Program-made: the position numbers and the translations under genes
Notes under the pieces: model-generated
What the model was told of the DNA's origin: nothing
The model's database searches: none
Seen by the model: only the letters and a program-made list of their open reading frames with translations
Assembly (NCBI GenBank): GCA_025458165.1
Contig: JALOTB010000016.1
Span: 1 to 44,165, forward strand
Direction: 5' to 3'
DNA from: Chromatiaceae bacterium
Lineage (GTDB): Bacteria > Pseudomonadota > Gammaproteobacteria > Chromatiales > Chromatiaceae
DNA length: 44,165 nucleotides
Part shown: positions 19,443-28,586 of the stretch, piece after piece
How positions within the stretch are numbered: position 1 is the first letter of the stretch
How the letters are laid out: each line of letters opens with the position of its first letter

Positions 19443-20547
19443 ATCAACCGGGTGCGATCCAAACTGATGTGGCCGTCGAATCTGTCACGCGGCTTGCTTA
19501 AGGTCATCCTGCCAGTAGGTGGGCCACTGCCCGTTCGCGCGGGTGATGCGCAACGCGAGCATGGCCTCGGCGTTGTCCGGGGTCCACCAGGCGCCGGGGC
19601 GCTTGAGGCGCGGTTGGACGATAGAGCGGTGCGCACTCTCGATCTCACCGGAGCCGATGGGCCAGCCCTTGGCGAGGGCGCCTTGGTAGTCGAGATGATC
19701 GAGCCGGTTGCTCAGGTAGCGATGACAGGCCCGCACCGGGGCGCCCGCATCCGCCACGCTGGCGGGTTCCAGCGCCTGACGCAACGCGGTTAAGACCAGG
19801 GGGCTCTGGTTGCCTTTCGGGTGCTTTTTCTGGGTTTCCAACCAAGCCCGCGGGTCGTCGGGGGCACACGCCTGGGCGGCGTCGGCGAGGTAGTCACAGA
19901 CATGGAGAAAGCCACCGTATACGTGCCCTGGGTGCCGAAGCGCGCCGCGACCTGATCGGCGATCCACACCGCCCCATCACCGAGGGCATGGACCTGGCTG
20001 TTGGCGCCCAGGCCGGCAGCGATGGCGCGCCCGAGCCGACGGCGCCCGGCCACCTCGACCCCACCGCCCAGCGTGGCGCCGTAGACCCGCATGGTCGCGC
20101 CGTGGGCGTGCGCCGAACTGACCTTGGCCTCCTTCCACAGCAACCGTTTCCCCCGCCGCCGGTCCGGGCTGTCCGGGTCGCGCCCTCCACCAGCGGGACC
20201 ATGCCACCGTCGACTTAGGCGATCACGGTCGCGGCCCCCCGCTGGCTGGGCCAAGCCGATTCCTCATCGCCCGCCACGACCAGCGCCTAGGCGTGCCCTT
20301 CGGTCACTTGGCCGATCGTGCTCGGCGAGAGGACGACGCGGTAATGCTCTTGGAGCTTGCCCGCCGCCTGCGCGAAGGGCAGATCGGCCCCCAGAACCGT
20401 GACCACCCGCCCGCTTCGGTCTTGCTCAACCCAGGGAAACCTCCTCGCGGCAAAGTCAACTTCGACACAGAAGCGACGTGATTGATGCGACAACTACCTT
20501 GACACTTACCGGCCATCACACCAGTTGTGATCGCACCCCAATCAACC
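19443..20547 (-). mobile_element. Decayed ISKra4-family insertion sequence with terminal inverted repeats
   Basis: The element spans about 19450-20540. Its ends match as inverted repeats: GGGTGCGATCCAAACTG at the left and, read inward from the right, GGGTGCGATCACAACTG. ATCAACC occurs immediately outside each end (19443-19449 and 20541-20547) and is the likely 7-bp target duplication. The right copy contains the stop codon of the DUF502 gene. The transposase inside is broken, so the element cannot move by itself. Confidence 0.75.
19485..20493 (-). pseudogene. ISKra4-family transposase, inactivated
   Basis: Three pieces in three frames make up the transposase. The N-terminal part (20493-20287, FPWVEQDRSGRVVTVLGADLP) ends at a TAG. 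The same frame resumes and hits a second stop just before VDGGMVPLVEGAT. The reading then shifts to a frame with GATLGGGVEVAGRRRLGRAI, and again to the C-terminal frame (to 19485) with FLHVCDYLADAAQ and the family motif WPIGSGEIESAHRSIVQPRL. Two in-frame stops and two frameshifts show long inactivity. Confidence 0.8.
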
Positions 20548-21216
20548 CTCGGTACCGGCCACGGGGACCGCCGGATTGGTAAAGCAGATGCGCCCCGGCG
20601 AGACGGTGCCGCCCGAGATGATGAAGGTCATCGCCTCGTCCATCGTCCAGTCCAGTGAGACCAACCGATCGCTCGGCACGATCTCCAGATAGCCCGAGGT
20701 CGGGTTCGGGGTAGTCGGTACGTAAACCGCCGCCAGCTCCATGCCCTGCGTAGTGTCGACAAAGGTCTGGGTGACGAACCCCACGGCCTTCATGTCCTTG
20801 TGGGGAAACTCGATCAGCACCACCCGCTGCAGTCCGCCCTCGGGTTTGCGCTGGAAGGCCTGGATAAGCTGCTTGGTGGACCCGTACACCTTGGTGACCA
20901 GTGGGATGCGGGCGAGCAGCGCCTCCAAAAGGGTCAGCACGCGCCGCCCGACGATGCGTGACACGGCCCATCCGAGGAGATAGATCGCGGCGACCGTCAA
21001 CAGGACGGCGATAGTCGACTGCAGCCAGGGCACCTCCAGCAGCCAGCGACCGAGCGTCGGTGAATACTCGCCGACGCTCTTGGCGATCACCCGCACCGTC
21101 GGCCGGCCGAAGTTGGAGAGCTGGCCCAGAAAAAACTGGAAGACCGCCAAGGTCACCAGGATGGGGATAGCAGTCAGGATACCGGTGAGGAAGTAGCGTT
21201 GGGCGTGTCGGAACAT
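20542..21216 (-). CDS. DUF502 family membrane protein
   Basis: The product of 224 residues has two predicted membrane helices (about 10-32 and 66-88) and a soluble C-terminal part with family motifs PLVTKVYGSTKQLIQAF (about 105-121) and VPTTPNPTSGYLEIVP (about 167-182). The function of the family is not established. The insertion sequence begins right at the stop codon: the final TGA (20544-20542) lies inside the target duplication, so the protein is intact but its original 3' flank has been replaced. Confidence 0.85.
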   Translation of the reverse strand: MFRHAQRYFLTGILTAIPILVTLAVFQFFLGQLSNFGRPTVRVIAKSVGEYSPTLGRWLLEVPWLQSTIAVLLTVAAIYLLGWAVSRIVGRRVLTLLEALLARIPLVTKVYGSTKQLIQAFQRKPEGGLQRVVLIEFPHKDMKAVGFVTQTFVDTTQGMELAAVYVPTTPNPTSGYLEIVPSDRLVSLDWTMDEAMTFIISGGTVSPGRICFTNPAVPVAGTEG

Positions 21217-21367
21217 GAGCTGCTCGTGAACCTGTCGTGCCTTGCCGGTTACGTCGTATCGGGCGCTCCGCCGTTCGGTCTCGCGGGCCGGCGCGGGACC
21301 GCACTGAGTGAGGCGGCCAGTGCCCTCGCCGACCTCATGGCCGGGGCTGGTGCCGGCGCCTCGCCCG

Positions 21368-24169
21368 TCAGCCGGTGTTGCGCATCCCCGCCGCGATGGC
21401 GTTGATCGACCGCAGGACGGGGTCGAGCCACTGCTCGCGCTCCTCCTGGGTCTGGCCCCCTCGGTAGCGCTCCAGCAGCCCGACCTGGATGTAGTTGAGG
21501 GGATCGAGGTAGAGGTTGCGCCGCAAGAGCGACACTCGCAGGTCGGGCGTCTCCTCCAAGAGTCGCTGTAGGCCAGCGACGTTGAGTACCTGGGTCAGGG
21601 TGCGGTGATACTCCTCCTGGATCAGGCCGAAGATCGTCTGTGCGCGGGGCTGGTCAGAGGCGAGGCGCAGATACTCCTTGGCGATTCGCATCTCCGCCTT
21701 GAAGAGCGCCATCTGGGTGTTGGAGAGCAGCGCCCGGAAGAAGGGCCAGTCCTGGTACATCCGCTGTAGCTTGGCGAGCCGGTCGGGATCGGCGCCGCGC
21801 CAACGCTCGAGCGCCCAGCCGATGCCGTACCAGGCCGGCAGCGTGTGGCGTGCCTGGGCCCAGCCGAAGACCCAGGGGATGGCCCGGATCGAGGCCAGGC
21901 TGCGGTCGGCCCGCTTGCGGTGCGACGGACGCGATCCGATGTTGAGCAGGGCGATGGCGTCGAGCGGCGTGACCTCGTAGAAATAGTCGAGGAGACCCTC
22001 GGTGGCGCACACCAGTTTGCGGTAGGCCTCCTCGCCATAGGCCGCGAGCTCGTCCATGATCCCGAGGTAGTCCTTACGATCCTCGGCCGGCTCCTCGATC
22101 AGGCAGCGGCTCGCCTTGATCAGCCCGCTGATGCCCATGGTCAGCTCGTAGCGCGCGGTCTCCGGATTGGAATAGCGGTAGGAGAGGACCTCGCCCTGCT
22201 CGGTGAACTTGATCTGGCCGTGCACGGTGTCGACCGGCTGAGCCAGGATCGCCTCGTGGGTCGGGCCGCCGCCGCGGCCGATGGTGCCGCCGCGGCCGTG
22301 GAACAGGCGACAGGCGACCCCGCGCTCGTCGCACAAGGCGACGACGCGCTTCTGCGCCCCGTAGAGGTGCCATGCCGAGGACAGGATGCCGCCGTCCTTG
22401 CAGGAGTCGGAGTAGCCGAGCATGACCTCCTGCTGGTTGGCCGAGACCTTGAGCAACGCCGCGTAGGTCTCGTTCTCCAGCAGCTTGCCGACGACCTCGT
22501 CGATCCGGTTGAGGTCCTCGATGGTCTCGAACAGCGGCGCGACGCGGATATCGCAGAACCAGCCGCCGCGCCCCCGCCCGGCCAGCCCGGCGAGGCGCGC
22601 GAGCAGCATCACCTCCATCACATGGCTCGCGCAGTGGGTCATGGAGATGACGTAGGCGCCAAAGACCTCCGGGCTAATCTCGGCGCGCATGCGCGCCATC
22701 ACCTCGAAGACCTCCAGCGTTTCGCGGGTCTCCGGGGTCAGAGTTGCCTTGTCGATGTGGAAGGGGTGGGGGTGGGCGATGGCCTCGGCCAGGACCATCA
22801 GCCGCTGGTCCTCGCTGAAGGCCTCATAGTAAGGCGCGCCCGACTGGCGGGCGAAGAGCTCGGCCACCGCTTGGGTGTGGCGGGCCGACTCCTGGCGCAC
22901 ATCGAGGTGGACCAGGTGGAAGCCGAAGGTCTCCACCAGCCGGATCAGGTCGGCGAGCGGACCGGCCGCCGCGTTGGCGTCGCCGTGGCTCACCAGCGAG
23001 TCACGAATGAGGTAGAGGTCGTTGAGCAGCTCCCCGGCGCTGCCGTAGCCCTTGAGCAAGTCCTCGTGCCGACCCTCGATCCGGGCGCGTACCCGCGCGA
23101 GCTCGGTCACCAGCCGGTGGTGGACGATCGAGAGCTTGCGCCGGTAGGGCTCGTGGACATAGCGCCGCGCGCTCTGGTGCATGGTCTCGAGCCAATAGTC
23201 CTCGTCCGACTCCAGGCTGTCGAGGAAGTCCGGCGACGGCTGGCACAGTGAGTCCGAGTGGCTGAGCACCCGGCGCAGCACCGCGACGCGCTTGAGGTAT
23301 TCCTCCAGGACCAGCTCCCCGTGCATGCGCACCGCGAGCTCGGTGGTCTCCGGTTTGACGAAGGGATTGCCGTCGCGGTCGCCGCCGATCCAGGAGCCGA
23401 AGCGAATGAAGCTCGGCACCCGGATCCCGCTCTGCGCGCCATAGACGCGGCGCACTGCCTTCTCCAGGTTGCGGTAGACCTCGGGGACCGCCGCGAACAG
23501 GGACTCGCGAAAAAAGTACAACCCTTGGCGCACCTCGTCGGTCACCTGCGGCTTGTGCAAACGCACCTCGTCGGTCTTCCACAGGATCTGGATCTGGGTC
23601 AGGACCGCCTGCAGCTTCTCCTCCAGCTCCTCGTCGTTGAGCTTGCGCTGGTGCAGGTCCTGAGTGAGCAGAAAGATGCGGCGGAAGGTCTCGAGCGTGG
23701 TGCGCCGCTTGGCCTCCGTGGGGTGGGCGGTGAACACCGGCAGATACACCAGGTGATCGAGCAGCCCCTGGAAGCGCTCCGGCGTCACCCCGTCGGCGTG
23801 GAGCTGCCGGACCGTGTGGTCGAAGGACCCGACCCACAGCGGGGCGCCAGTGCTGACTTGGGCCATTCGGTGGAGGTAGGAGTGGACCTCCTCGGCCGTG
23901 CTCACCAGCCCAAAGTAGATGGTAAAGGCGCGGATCACCTCCGAAAGGGTTTGGGGATCGAGCCCCGCGATCCGCTTGAGGAGCTTCTCCCGCAGGCGCG
24001 GATCGGGGTGCTCGCGCAGGCTGACGAAGCCGTCGCGCAGTCGCTCCACCAGCACCAGCACGCGCTTGCGGCTGTGGCCGCGCAGGACCTCGCCGAGCAG
24101 GCCGGTGAACAACTGGATGTCCCGCCCAAGCTCGATGTCATCGGGCGGCGAATTGATCGTTAGGGACAC
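21368..24169 (-). CDS. ppc: Phosphoenolpyruvate carboxylase
   Basis: The product of 933 residues carboxylates phosphoenolpyruvate to oxaloacetate, the main anaplerotic reaction and important for organisms fixing CO2. Catalytic motifs are all visible: VFTAHPTEAKRRT (H149), GSWIGGDRDGNPFV (about 288-301), GYSDSCKDGGILSSAW (about 595-610), FHGRGGTIGRGGGPTH (about 640-655), and the canonical C-terminal MRNTG. The start is uncertain: a GTG at 24169 gives a family-like N-terminus, whereas the open frame continues to 24409 without similarity. No Shine-Dalgarno is apparent. It is divergent from hslO. Confidence 0.95.
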   Translation of the reverse strand: MSLTINSPPDDIELGRDIQLFTGLLGEVLRGHSRKRVLVLVERLRDGFVSLREHPDPRLREKLLKRIAGLDPQTLSEVIRAFTIYFGLVSTAEEVHSYLHRMAQVSTGAPLWVGSFDHTVRQLHADGVTPERFQGLLDHLVYLPVFTAHPTEAKRRTTLETFRRIFLLTQDLHQRKLNDEELEEKLQAVLTQIQILWKTDEVRLHKPQVTDEVRQGLYFFRESLFAAVPEVYRNLEKAVRRVYGAQSGIRVPSFIRFGSWIGGDRDGNPFVKPETTELAVRMHGELVLEEYLKRVAVLRRVLSHSDSLCQPSPDFLDSLESDEDYWLETMHQSARRYVHEPYRRKLSIVHHRLVTELARVRARIEGRHEDLLKGYGSAGELLNDLYLIRDSLVSHGDANAAAGPLADLIRLVETFGFHLVHLDVRQESARHTQAVAELFARQSGAPYYEAFSEDQRLMVLAEAIAHPHPFHIDKATLTPETRETLEVFEVMARMRAEISPEVFGAYVISMTHCASHVMEVMLLARLAGLAGRGRGGWFCDIRVAPLFETIEDLNRIDEVVGKLLENETYAALLKVSANQQEVMLGYSDSCKDGGILSSAWHLYGAQKRVVALCDERGVACRLFHGRGGTIGRGGGPTHEAILAQPVDTVHGQIKFTEQGEVLSYRYSNPETARYELTMGISGLIKASRCLIEEPAEDRKDYLGIMDELAAYGEEAYRKLVCATEGLLDYFYEVTPLDAIALLNIGSRPSHRKRADRSLASIRAIPWVFGWAQARHTLPAWYGIGWALERWRGADPDRLAKLQRMYQDWPFFRALLSNTQMALFKAEMRIAKEYLRLASDQPRAQTIFGLIQEEYHRTLTQVLNVAGLQRLLEETPDLRVSLLRRNLYLDPLNYIQVGLLERYRGGQTQEEREQWLDPVLRSINAIAAGMRNTG

Positions 24170-24401
24170 AGCGGAGGTGGCGCAACGGCGAAGGGGTTGC
24201 GGGATACTACCCCGCAGGGGCGGCGGCCGGAAAGCGCGCGCTGCACCCCCAGGCCATCGCTCTGAGCCACTGCGCTTGGCGGGGCTTGAGACCCATAAGC
24301 CCCAAAGTACCGAACGCTCGGCGCCCGAGCGGCCGTCCAACCCGTGCGGTGCGCGAGGCGCGCGTTTGGCGCACAATCGCTGTCGCGCCCACCTGCTGGC
24401 C

Positions 24402-25277
24402 ATGTCCATGCCCGATCGCGACAGCCTCTACCGATTCGTCTTCGACGACGCCGGGGTGCGCGGCGAGCTGGTCTACCTGGACGCCGCCTGGCAGGCGGTA
24501 CTTGCCACGCACCCTTACCCCGCGCCGGTCCGCCGGCAGCTCGGCGAGGCCCTGGCCGCGGTGCAGCTCCTCGCTGGCACCTTCAAGCTCGCCGGCTCGC
24601 TGATCCTGCAGATTCAAGGGGACGGACCCCTTCGCACCCTGGTCGCCCAGGCCAGCCAAGGGCGAACGCTGCGCGGCCTGGGCCGCTGGCAGGGGGAGGT
24701 GCCGGAGCAGCCGCTCGGCGCGGTATTCGGCGACGGCCGCCTGGTGATCACTATCGAGCCGATCCGCGGCGAACGCTATCAGGGCATAGTCCCGCTCGCC
24801 GGCGCGGACCTGGCCGGGGCGCTGGAGGCCTACTTCGGCGCCTCCGAGCAGATCCCCACCCGCCTCTGGCTGACGGCCGACGAGCGGCGCGCCGCCGGGC
24901 TGATGCTCCAGCGGCTACCGGCGGCACACGGCAGCCGCGAGGACTGGGAGCGGATCGGCTTGCTCGCCCAGACCCTGACCCCATCGGAGCTGACCAGCCT
25001 CGCCGCCGAGGACCTACTCTACCGCCTGTTCCACGAGGAGCGGGTGCGGCTGTTCGAGCCGGACCCGGTCGCCTTCCGGTGCACCTGCTCGCGGGGGCGG
25101 GTCCAGGACGTGCTCCGTGCCCTGGGCCGCGCCGAGGTGGAGGTCCTCCTCGCCGAGCAGGGGGCGATCGCCGTCGATTGCGAGTTCTGCAACCGCCACT
25201 ACCGCCTGGACTCGATCGACGCCCTCAAGCTGTTCAGCGACGGCCCGGCGCACCAGGCCCCACCGTCGCGCCACTGA
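24402..25277 (+). CDS. hslO: Redox-regulated chaperone Hsp33
   Basis: The product of 291 residues is the cytosolic holdase chaperone activated by oxidation. The zinc-binding redox switch is complete: C227-x-C229 and C260-x-x-C263. The N-terminal globular domain (1-180) and linker are of normal length. A second ATG six bases downstream is an alternative start. Its stop overlaps the next ATG as TGATG, so the two are probably co-translated. Confidence 0.95.
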   Translation: MSMPDRDSLYRFVFDDAGVRGELVYLDAAWQAVLATHPYPAPVRRQLGEALAAVQLLAGTFKLAGSLILQIQGDGPLRTLVAQASQGRTLRGLGRWQGEVPEQPLGAVFGDGRLVITIEPIRGERYQGIVPLAGADLAGALEAYFGASEQIPTRLWLTADERRAAGLMLQRLPAAHGSREDWERIGLLAQTLTPSELTSLAAEDLLYRLFHEERVRLFEPDPVAFRCTCSRGRVQDVLRALGRAEVEVLLAEQGAIAVDCEFCNRHYRLDSIDALKLFSDGPAHQAPPSRH

Positions 25278-26539
25278 TGCCCAGCGATCCCTCCTCCGCG
25301 CTCCAGGCCGGTCTCGGCATCGGCGTGCTGCTCGCCCTGGCCTGGGCGCTGAGCGAGGACCGCCGCGCGGTGCGCCCGCGGCTGGTGCTGGCGGGGCTCG
25401 GCATCCAGCTCCTACTCGCGTGGCTGCTGCTCAGGCTGCCGGCGGTCAAGGGCCTGTTCCTCGCCCTCAATGACGCGGTGATCGCCCTGCAGCAGGCGAC
25501 CGAGGCGGGAACCGGCTTCGTCTTCGGCTACCTCGGCGGGGGCGCCGCGCCCTTCGTCGCGACCTACCCCGAGAACACCTTTGTGCTCGCCTTCCGCGCC
25601 TTGCCGCTGATCCTGGTGATCAGCGCCATCTCCGCGCTCCTCTTCCACTGGCGGGTGCTGCCGCTCGTGGTGCGCGGCTTCGCCTGGGTGCTGCGGCGCA
25701 CGCTCGGCATCGGCGGCCCGCTCGGCCTGGGCGCCGCGGCCAACGTCTTCGTCGGGATGACCGAGGCCCCCCTCCTCATCCGGCCCTACCTCGCGACCAT
25801 GCCGCGCAGCGCCCTGTTCGCGCTGATGACCTGCGGCATGGCGACCGTGGCCGGCACGGTGATGGTGCTCTACGCCAGCATTCTGGCCCCGGTGATCCCC
25901 GACGCCCTGGGCCACATACTCACCGCCTCGCTGATCAGCGCGCCGGCGGCACTGATGATCGCGGGCGTGCTCGTGCCCCATGCCGACACCAAGGCCGAGC
26001 GGGGGTCGGCGAGACTCGACGGGCACTACGGCGGCGCCATGGACGCCATCACGCGGGGCACGCTGGACGCGATCCCTCTCTATCTCAACATCCTCGCCAT
26101 GCTGGTGGTGCTGGTCGCGCTGGTGACGGTTGCCAACCAGGTCCTCGGAGTCCTCCCAGCAGTCGCCGGTGAACCGCTCACCCTGCAGCGACTGCTGGGC
26201 TGGGTCATGGCCCCGGTGGTCTGGCTGATCGGCATCCCCTGGGCGGAGGCGCAGACCGCCGGTGCCCTAATGGGAGTGAAGACCGTCTTGAACGAGCTCA
26301 TCGCCTATCTGGAGCTCGCCGCCCTACCCGCTGAGACCTTAAGCGAGCGCAGCCGCCTCATCCTGACCTATGCCCTGTGCGGCTTCGCCAACTTCGGCAG
26401 CCTAGGGATCATGATCGGGGGGCTCGGGGCCATGGCCCCCGAGCGCCGCGGCGAGATCGTCGCACTGGGCATGAAGTCGATCCTCGCCGGCACCCTGGCG
26501 ACCCTGATGACCGGCGCGGTGGTCGCCGTCCTGCTCTGA
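25277..26539 (+). CDS. CNT-family (NupC-like) nucleoside:cation symporter
   Basis: The product of 420 residues is a polytopic inner-membrane protein of the concentrative nucleoside transporter family. N-terminal, gate and C-terminal domains appear in order. Key motifs are FVGMTEAPLLIRPYL (about 155-169), where the first Glu is a substrate ligand in this family, and YALCGFANFGSLGIMIGGLG (about 365-384). Hydrophobic segments account for most of the chain. Substrate preference cannot be read from the sequence. Confidence 0.9.
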   Translation: MPSDPSSALQAGLGIGVLLALAWALSEDRRAVRPRLVLAGLGIQLLLAWLLLRLPAVKGLFLALNDAVIALQQATEAGTGFVFGYLGGGAAPFVATYPENTFVLAFRALPLILVISAISALLFHWRVLPLVVRGFAWVLRRTLGIGGPLGLGAAANVFVGMTEAPLLIRPYLATMPRSALFALMTCGMATVAGTVMVLYASILAPVIPDALGHILTASLISAPAALMIAGVLVPHADTKAERGSARLDGHYGGAMDAITRGTLDAIPLYLNILAMLVVLVALVTVANQVLGVLPAVAGEPLTLQRLLGWVMAPVVWLIGIPWAEAQTAGALMGVKTVLNELIAYLELAALPAETLSERSRLILTYALCGFANFGSLGIMIGGLGAMAPERRGEIVALGMKSILAGTLATLMTGAVVAVLL

Positions 26540-26547
26540 AGGTCGGG

Positions 26548-26568
26548 CGGGCTCAGCGTTTGAGCCCG
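26548..26568 (+). terminator. Hairpin after the nucleoside transporter gene
   Basis: CGGGCTC (26548-26554) pairs perfectly with GAGCCCG (26562-26568) around a 7-base loop, 8 bp after the stop. The following bases are G-rich rather than T-rich, so its strength is doubtful. Confidence 0.45.
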
Positions 26569-26611
26569 GGGTCGGGTAAAAGGTCGCATGCCCCAGCCAG
26601 GAGCCCGCCCC

Positions 26612-26956
26612 ATGTCCAACCCCATCGCCAGCCTCCCCGAGCAGGCCCTCGGGCGGCGTGTCTTGATCCAGCACAGCCGGCTCGCGGGTTTTCGCCATCA
26701 CGCCGCGGCCGAGCTCTGGCCAGCGCTGCGCGGGCGGCCCCCGCTCAGCCTCGCGCGCGAGCCCGACAATCCCCACGACCCCGACGCGGTCGCGCTCTAC
26801 TGGCGGGGGTACAAGCTCGGCTATCTGCCGCGCGGCGAGAACTTCGTCGTCGCCCGGCTCCTCGACGAGCAGCGCCGCCTCAGCGCCCGGGTCGAACGTC
26901 TGTCGCCGCGGGCCGAGCACAACCACCGGGTCGCCTTGGCCGTCCTGCTGCACTGA
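26612..26956 (+). CDS. Small HIRAN-domain protein
   Basis: The product of 114 residues is almost entirely a HIRAN domain, as shown by LAREPDNPHDPDAVALYW (about 50-67) followed by GYKLGYLPRGENFVVARLL (about 69-87). HIRAN domains in larger proteins bind DNA ends; stand-alone bacterial versions have no settled role. AGGAG lies 8 bases before the ATG at 26612, which is preferred over an ATG at 26588. Confidence 0.8.
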   Translation: MSNPIASLPEQALGRRVLIQHSRLAGFRHHAAAELWPALRGRPPLSLAREPDNPHDPDAVALYWRGYKLGYLPRGENFVVARLLDEQRRLSARVERLSPRAEHNHRVALAVLLH

Positions 26957-26986
26957 GGCAGGCCGACCCGATCCGCCCCGGAGATC

Positions 26987-27000
26987 TTGAGCAATATCAA
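26987..27000 (+). promoter_or_regulatory. FNR/Dnr-type box upstream of the haem-protein gene pair
   Basis: TTGAG-CAAT-ATCAA matches the FNR consensus TTGAT-N4-ATCAA at nine of ten positions. TAGTCT (27023-27028) would be the -10 element, giving a start at 27035, with the box centred at -41.5 as in class II activation. Confidence 0.55.
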
Positions 27001-27035
27001 CGGAGCGGGCGTCGGGCCGAGTTAGTCTGTCGCAC

Positions 27036-27659
27036 ATGCGGCAGACGACTCACCTCCAAGGCATGGCGACGCTGGCCGTCTTGATCGCGGCCCTCGCTCC
27101 CCTTGGCCTCGCCCGCGGCGAGGCACCCGCCTTCGCGCCCGGGTCGGTCGTGCGCTTCAACCTCGACTGCGCCCATTGTCACGAGGGCCAGTGCAGCGGC
27201 CGTCTGAGCTTCGCGCTCGGCGTGGAGGCGACCTACGGACACATCCGCCGCTATGCGCCCGATGCGCTCGATCGCGAGGCGATGGAGCTCCACCAGATCC
27301 TGGGCTACATGAAGGAGAACTGCGCCTACGCGCCCCTGCCGGGGGCCGCCCCTGTGCCGCTCGACGACGCCGCCCTCGCCGCCTACCGCGACCCCGAGAG
27401 CGGGAATCTGTTCGTGCCGCTGGGCCGTGTGGACCAGGGCCGCTATCGCCTCGCGCTCGCACTCGCGCAGCCCGCCGCCTTGCACATCGAGCTCATCGAC
27501 GAGAACTTCGAGCACCTGCTCGACAGGTGCGTGGAGACGGACTCCGTCGCCGAGCCGATCGAGGTCGAGACGGCCGGCGCGCTCTTTCTGCGCCTGCGCG
27601 GGTCCGAGGGGCTCGCCGTGCGCTCCTTGCGGCTGGACCGGCAGGGCCTCACTCAATGA
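27036..27659 (+). CDS. Exported single-CxxCH haem protein of unknown family
   Basis: The product of 207 residues has an N-terminal signal peptide (charged MRQTTHLQG, hydrophobic core to about residue 26) and one haem-binding motif C45-A-H-C48-H49, followed by another Cys in EGQC. The remainder, with a second half rich in beta-type segments (YRLALALAQPAALHIEL), shows no familiar domain. A later ATG at 27063 is an alternative start: it fits the predicted promoter better but lacks a charged n-region. It is followed 43 bp later by a dihaem cytochrome gene, so the two may form a redox pair. The cytochrome call rests on the CxxCH motif and export signal only. Confidence 0.65.
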   Translation: MRQTTHLQGMATLAVLIAALAPLGLARGEAPAFAPGSVVRFNLDCAHCHEGQCSGRLSFALGVEATYGHIRRYAPDALDREAMELHQILGYMKENCAYAPLPGAAPVPLDDAALAAYRDPESGNLFVPLGRVDQGRYRLALALAQPAALHIELIDENFEHLLDRCVETDSVAEPIEVETAGALFLRLRGSEGLAVRSLRLDRQGLTQ

Positions 27660-27702
27660 CCTATTCCCTGATCCTGGGCCGACCAGCCCGCGGAGACACG
27701 CA

Positions 27703-28431
27703 ATGAAACGCCGAGGCTCCTGCCGTACCGCCCGCACCCCCTGGGCCCGCGGGCACCTCCTGTCCATCGCCCTCCTGGCCGCGGTGTCCCAGCCCTCGCC
27801 CGGGGCGGGGTTCTCGTTCGAGGACCCGGACCTGCGCAACGGACGGGACATCAACGAGACCTGCGCCGGCTGCCATGGGGAGTTCGGTCAGGGCGGCAAG
27901 GAGGGTGAGTACCCGCGCCTCGCCGGACAGCCGGCCGGATTCCTCGCCCAACAGCTCGCGTTGTTTCGCGACCGCACCCGCACCAACCTGGCCATGGTGG
28001 AGTCGGTGGATCACCGCCAGATGCCCGACGCCGACGTGATCGACATCTCCGCCTACCTCGCCTCGCTCGAGCTGCCGAGCAAGTTGCCGCCGGTCGACGA
28101 GACGGCGCCCGGCTTCAATGCCTACGAGCGGCTGCTGGCCACCAAGCAGATCGTCCAGATACCGCGCGCGGAGGGCGACGTCGCCGCCGGGGAGCGGCTC
28201 TACAAGCGCGAATGCGGGTCCTGCCACGGACCCGAGGGGTGGGGGAACGAGAGGGACAGCGTCCCGATGCTCGCCGGGCAATACACCAACTATCTCTGGC
28301 GTCAGGTGGACAAGTACATCGCGAGGCAGCGCATCCACGATCCGTCGGACCCCGAGGACGACCTCTTGAGCCAATTCACCCGCGAGGAGCTGCGGGACAT
28401 CTTCGCCTATCTCTCGATCGTCGATGACTGA
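27703..28431 (+). CDS. Dihaem c-type cytochrome (c4-like)
   Basis: The product of 242 residues has a long charged N-terminus and an export signal, then two class I cytochrome c domains with C54-AG-C57-H58 and C171-GS-C174-H175. PRLAGQPAGFLAQQL and PMLAGQYTNYLWRQV are characteristic of the c4/c553 group. It probably carries electrons in the periplasm. GGAGA lies 7 bases before the ATG. Its resemblance in layout to the dihaem cytochrome at 38589-39287 is notable. Confidence 0.88.
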   Translation: MKRRGSCRTARTPWARGHLLSIALLAAVSQPSPGAGFSFEDPDLRNGRDINETCAGCHGEFGQGGKEGEYPRLAGQPAGFLAQQLALFRDRTRTNLAMVESVDHRQMPDADVIDISAYLASLELPSKLPPVDETAPGFNAYERLLATKQIVQIPRAEGDVAAGERLYKRECGSCHGPEGWGNERDSVPMLAGQYTNYLWRQVDKYIARQRIHDPSDPEDDLLSQFTREELRDIFAYLSIVDD

Positions 28432-28560
28432 GCCGCTGCCGGAGGCTCCGGGTAACCTCGCCCGGCCATAACGAAGACCGGCAGTCTGCACCCGACCCAC
28501 ATCGAGCGGCGGCGTCGGCTAAGACAAGGTCCACCGCTCGCTTGAGCTCCTGACCCGGGC

Positions 28561-28583
28561 TGTCGGCCCGTTGGCCGCCGACA
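28561..28583. terminator. Hairpin between convergent genes
   Basis: TGTCGGC and GCCGACA form a perfect 7-bp stem around a 9-base loop just beyond the end of the ankyrin gene. It could end transcription from either side. No T-run is present. Confidence 0.35.
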
Positions 28584-28586
28584 AGC

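Noticed and set aside
21845..23251. 468-codon plus-strand open frame opposite ppc
   Set aside because: Antisense shadow of ppc; repetitive Leu/Val/Gly/Asp composition and no domain.
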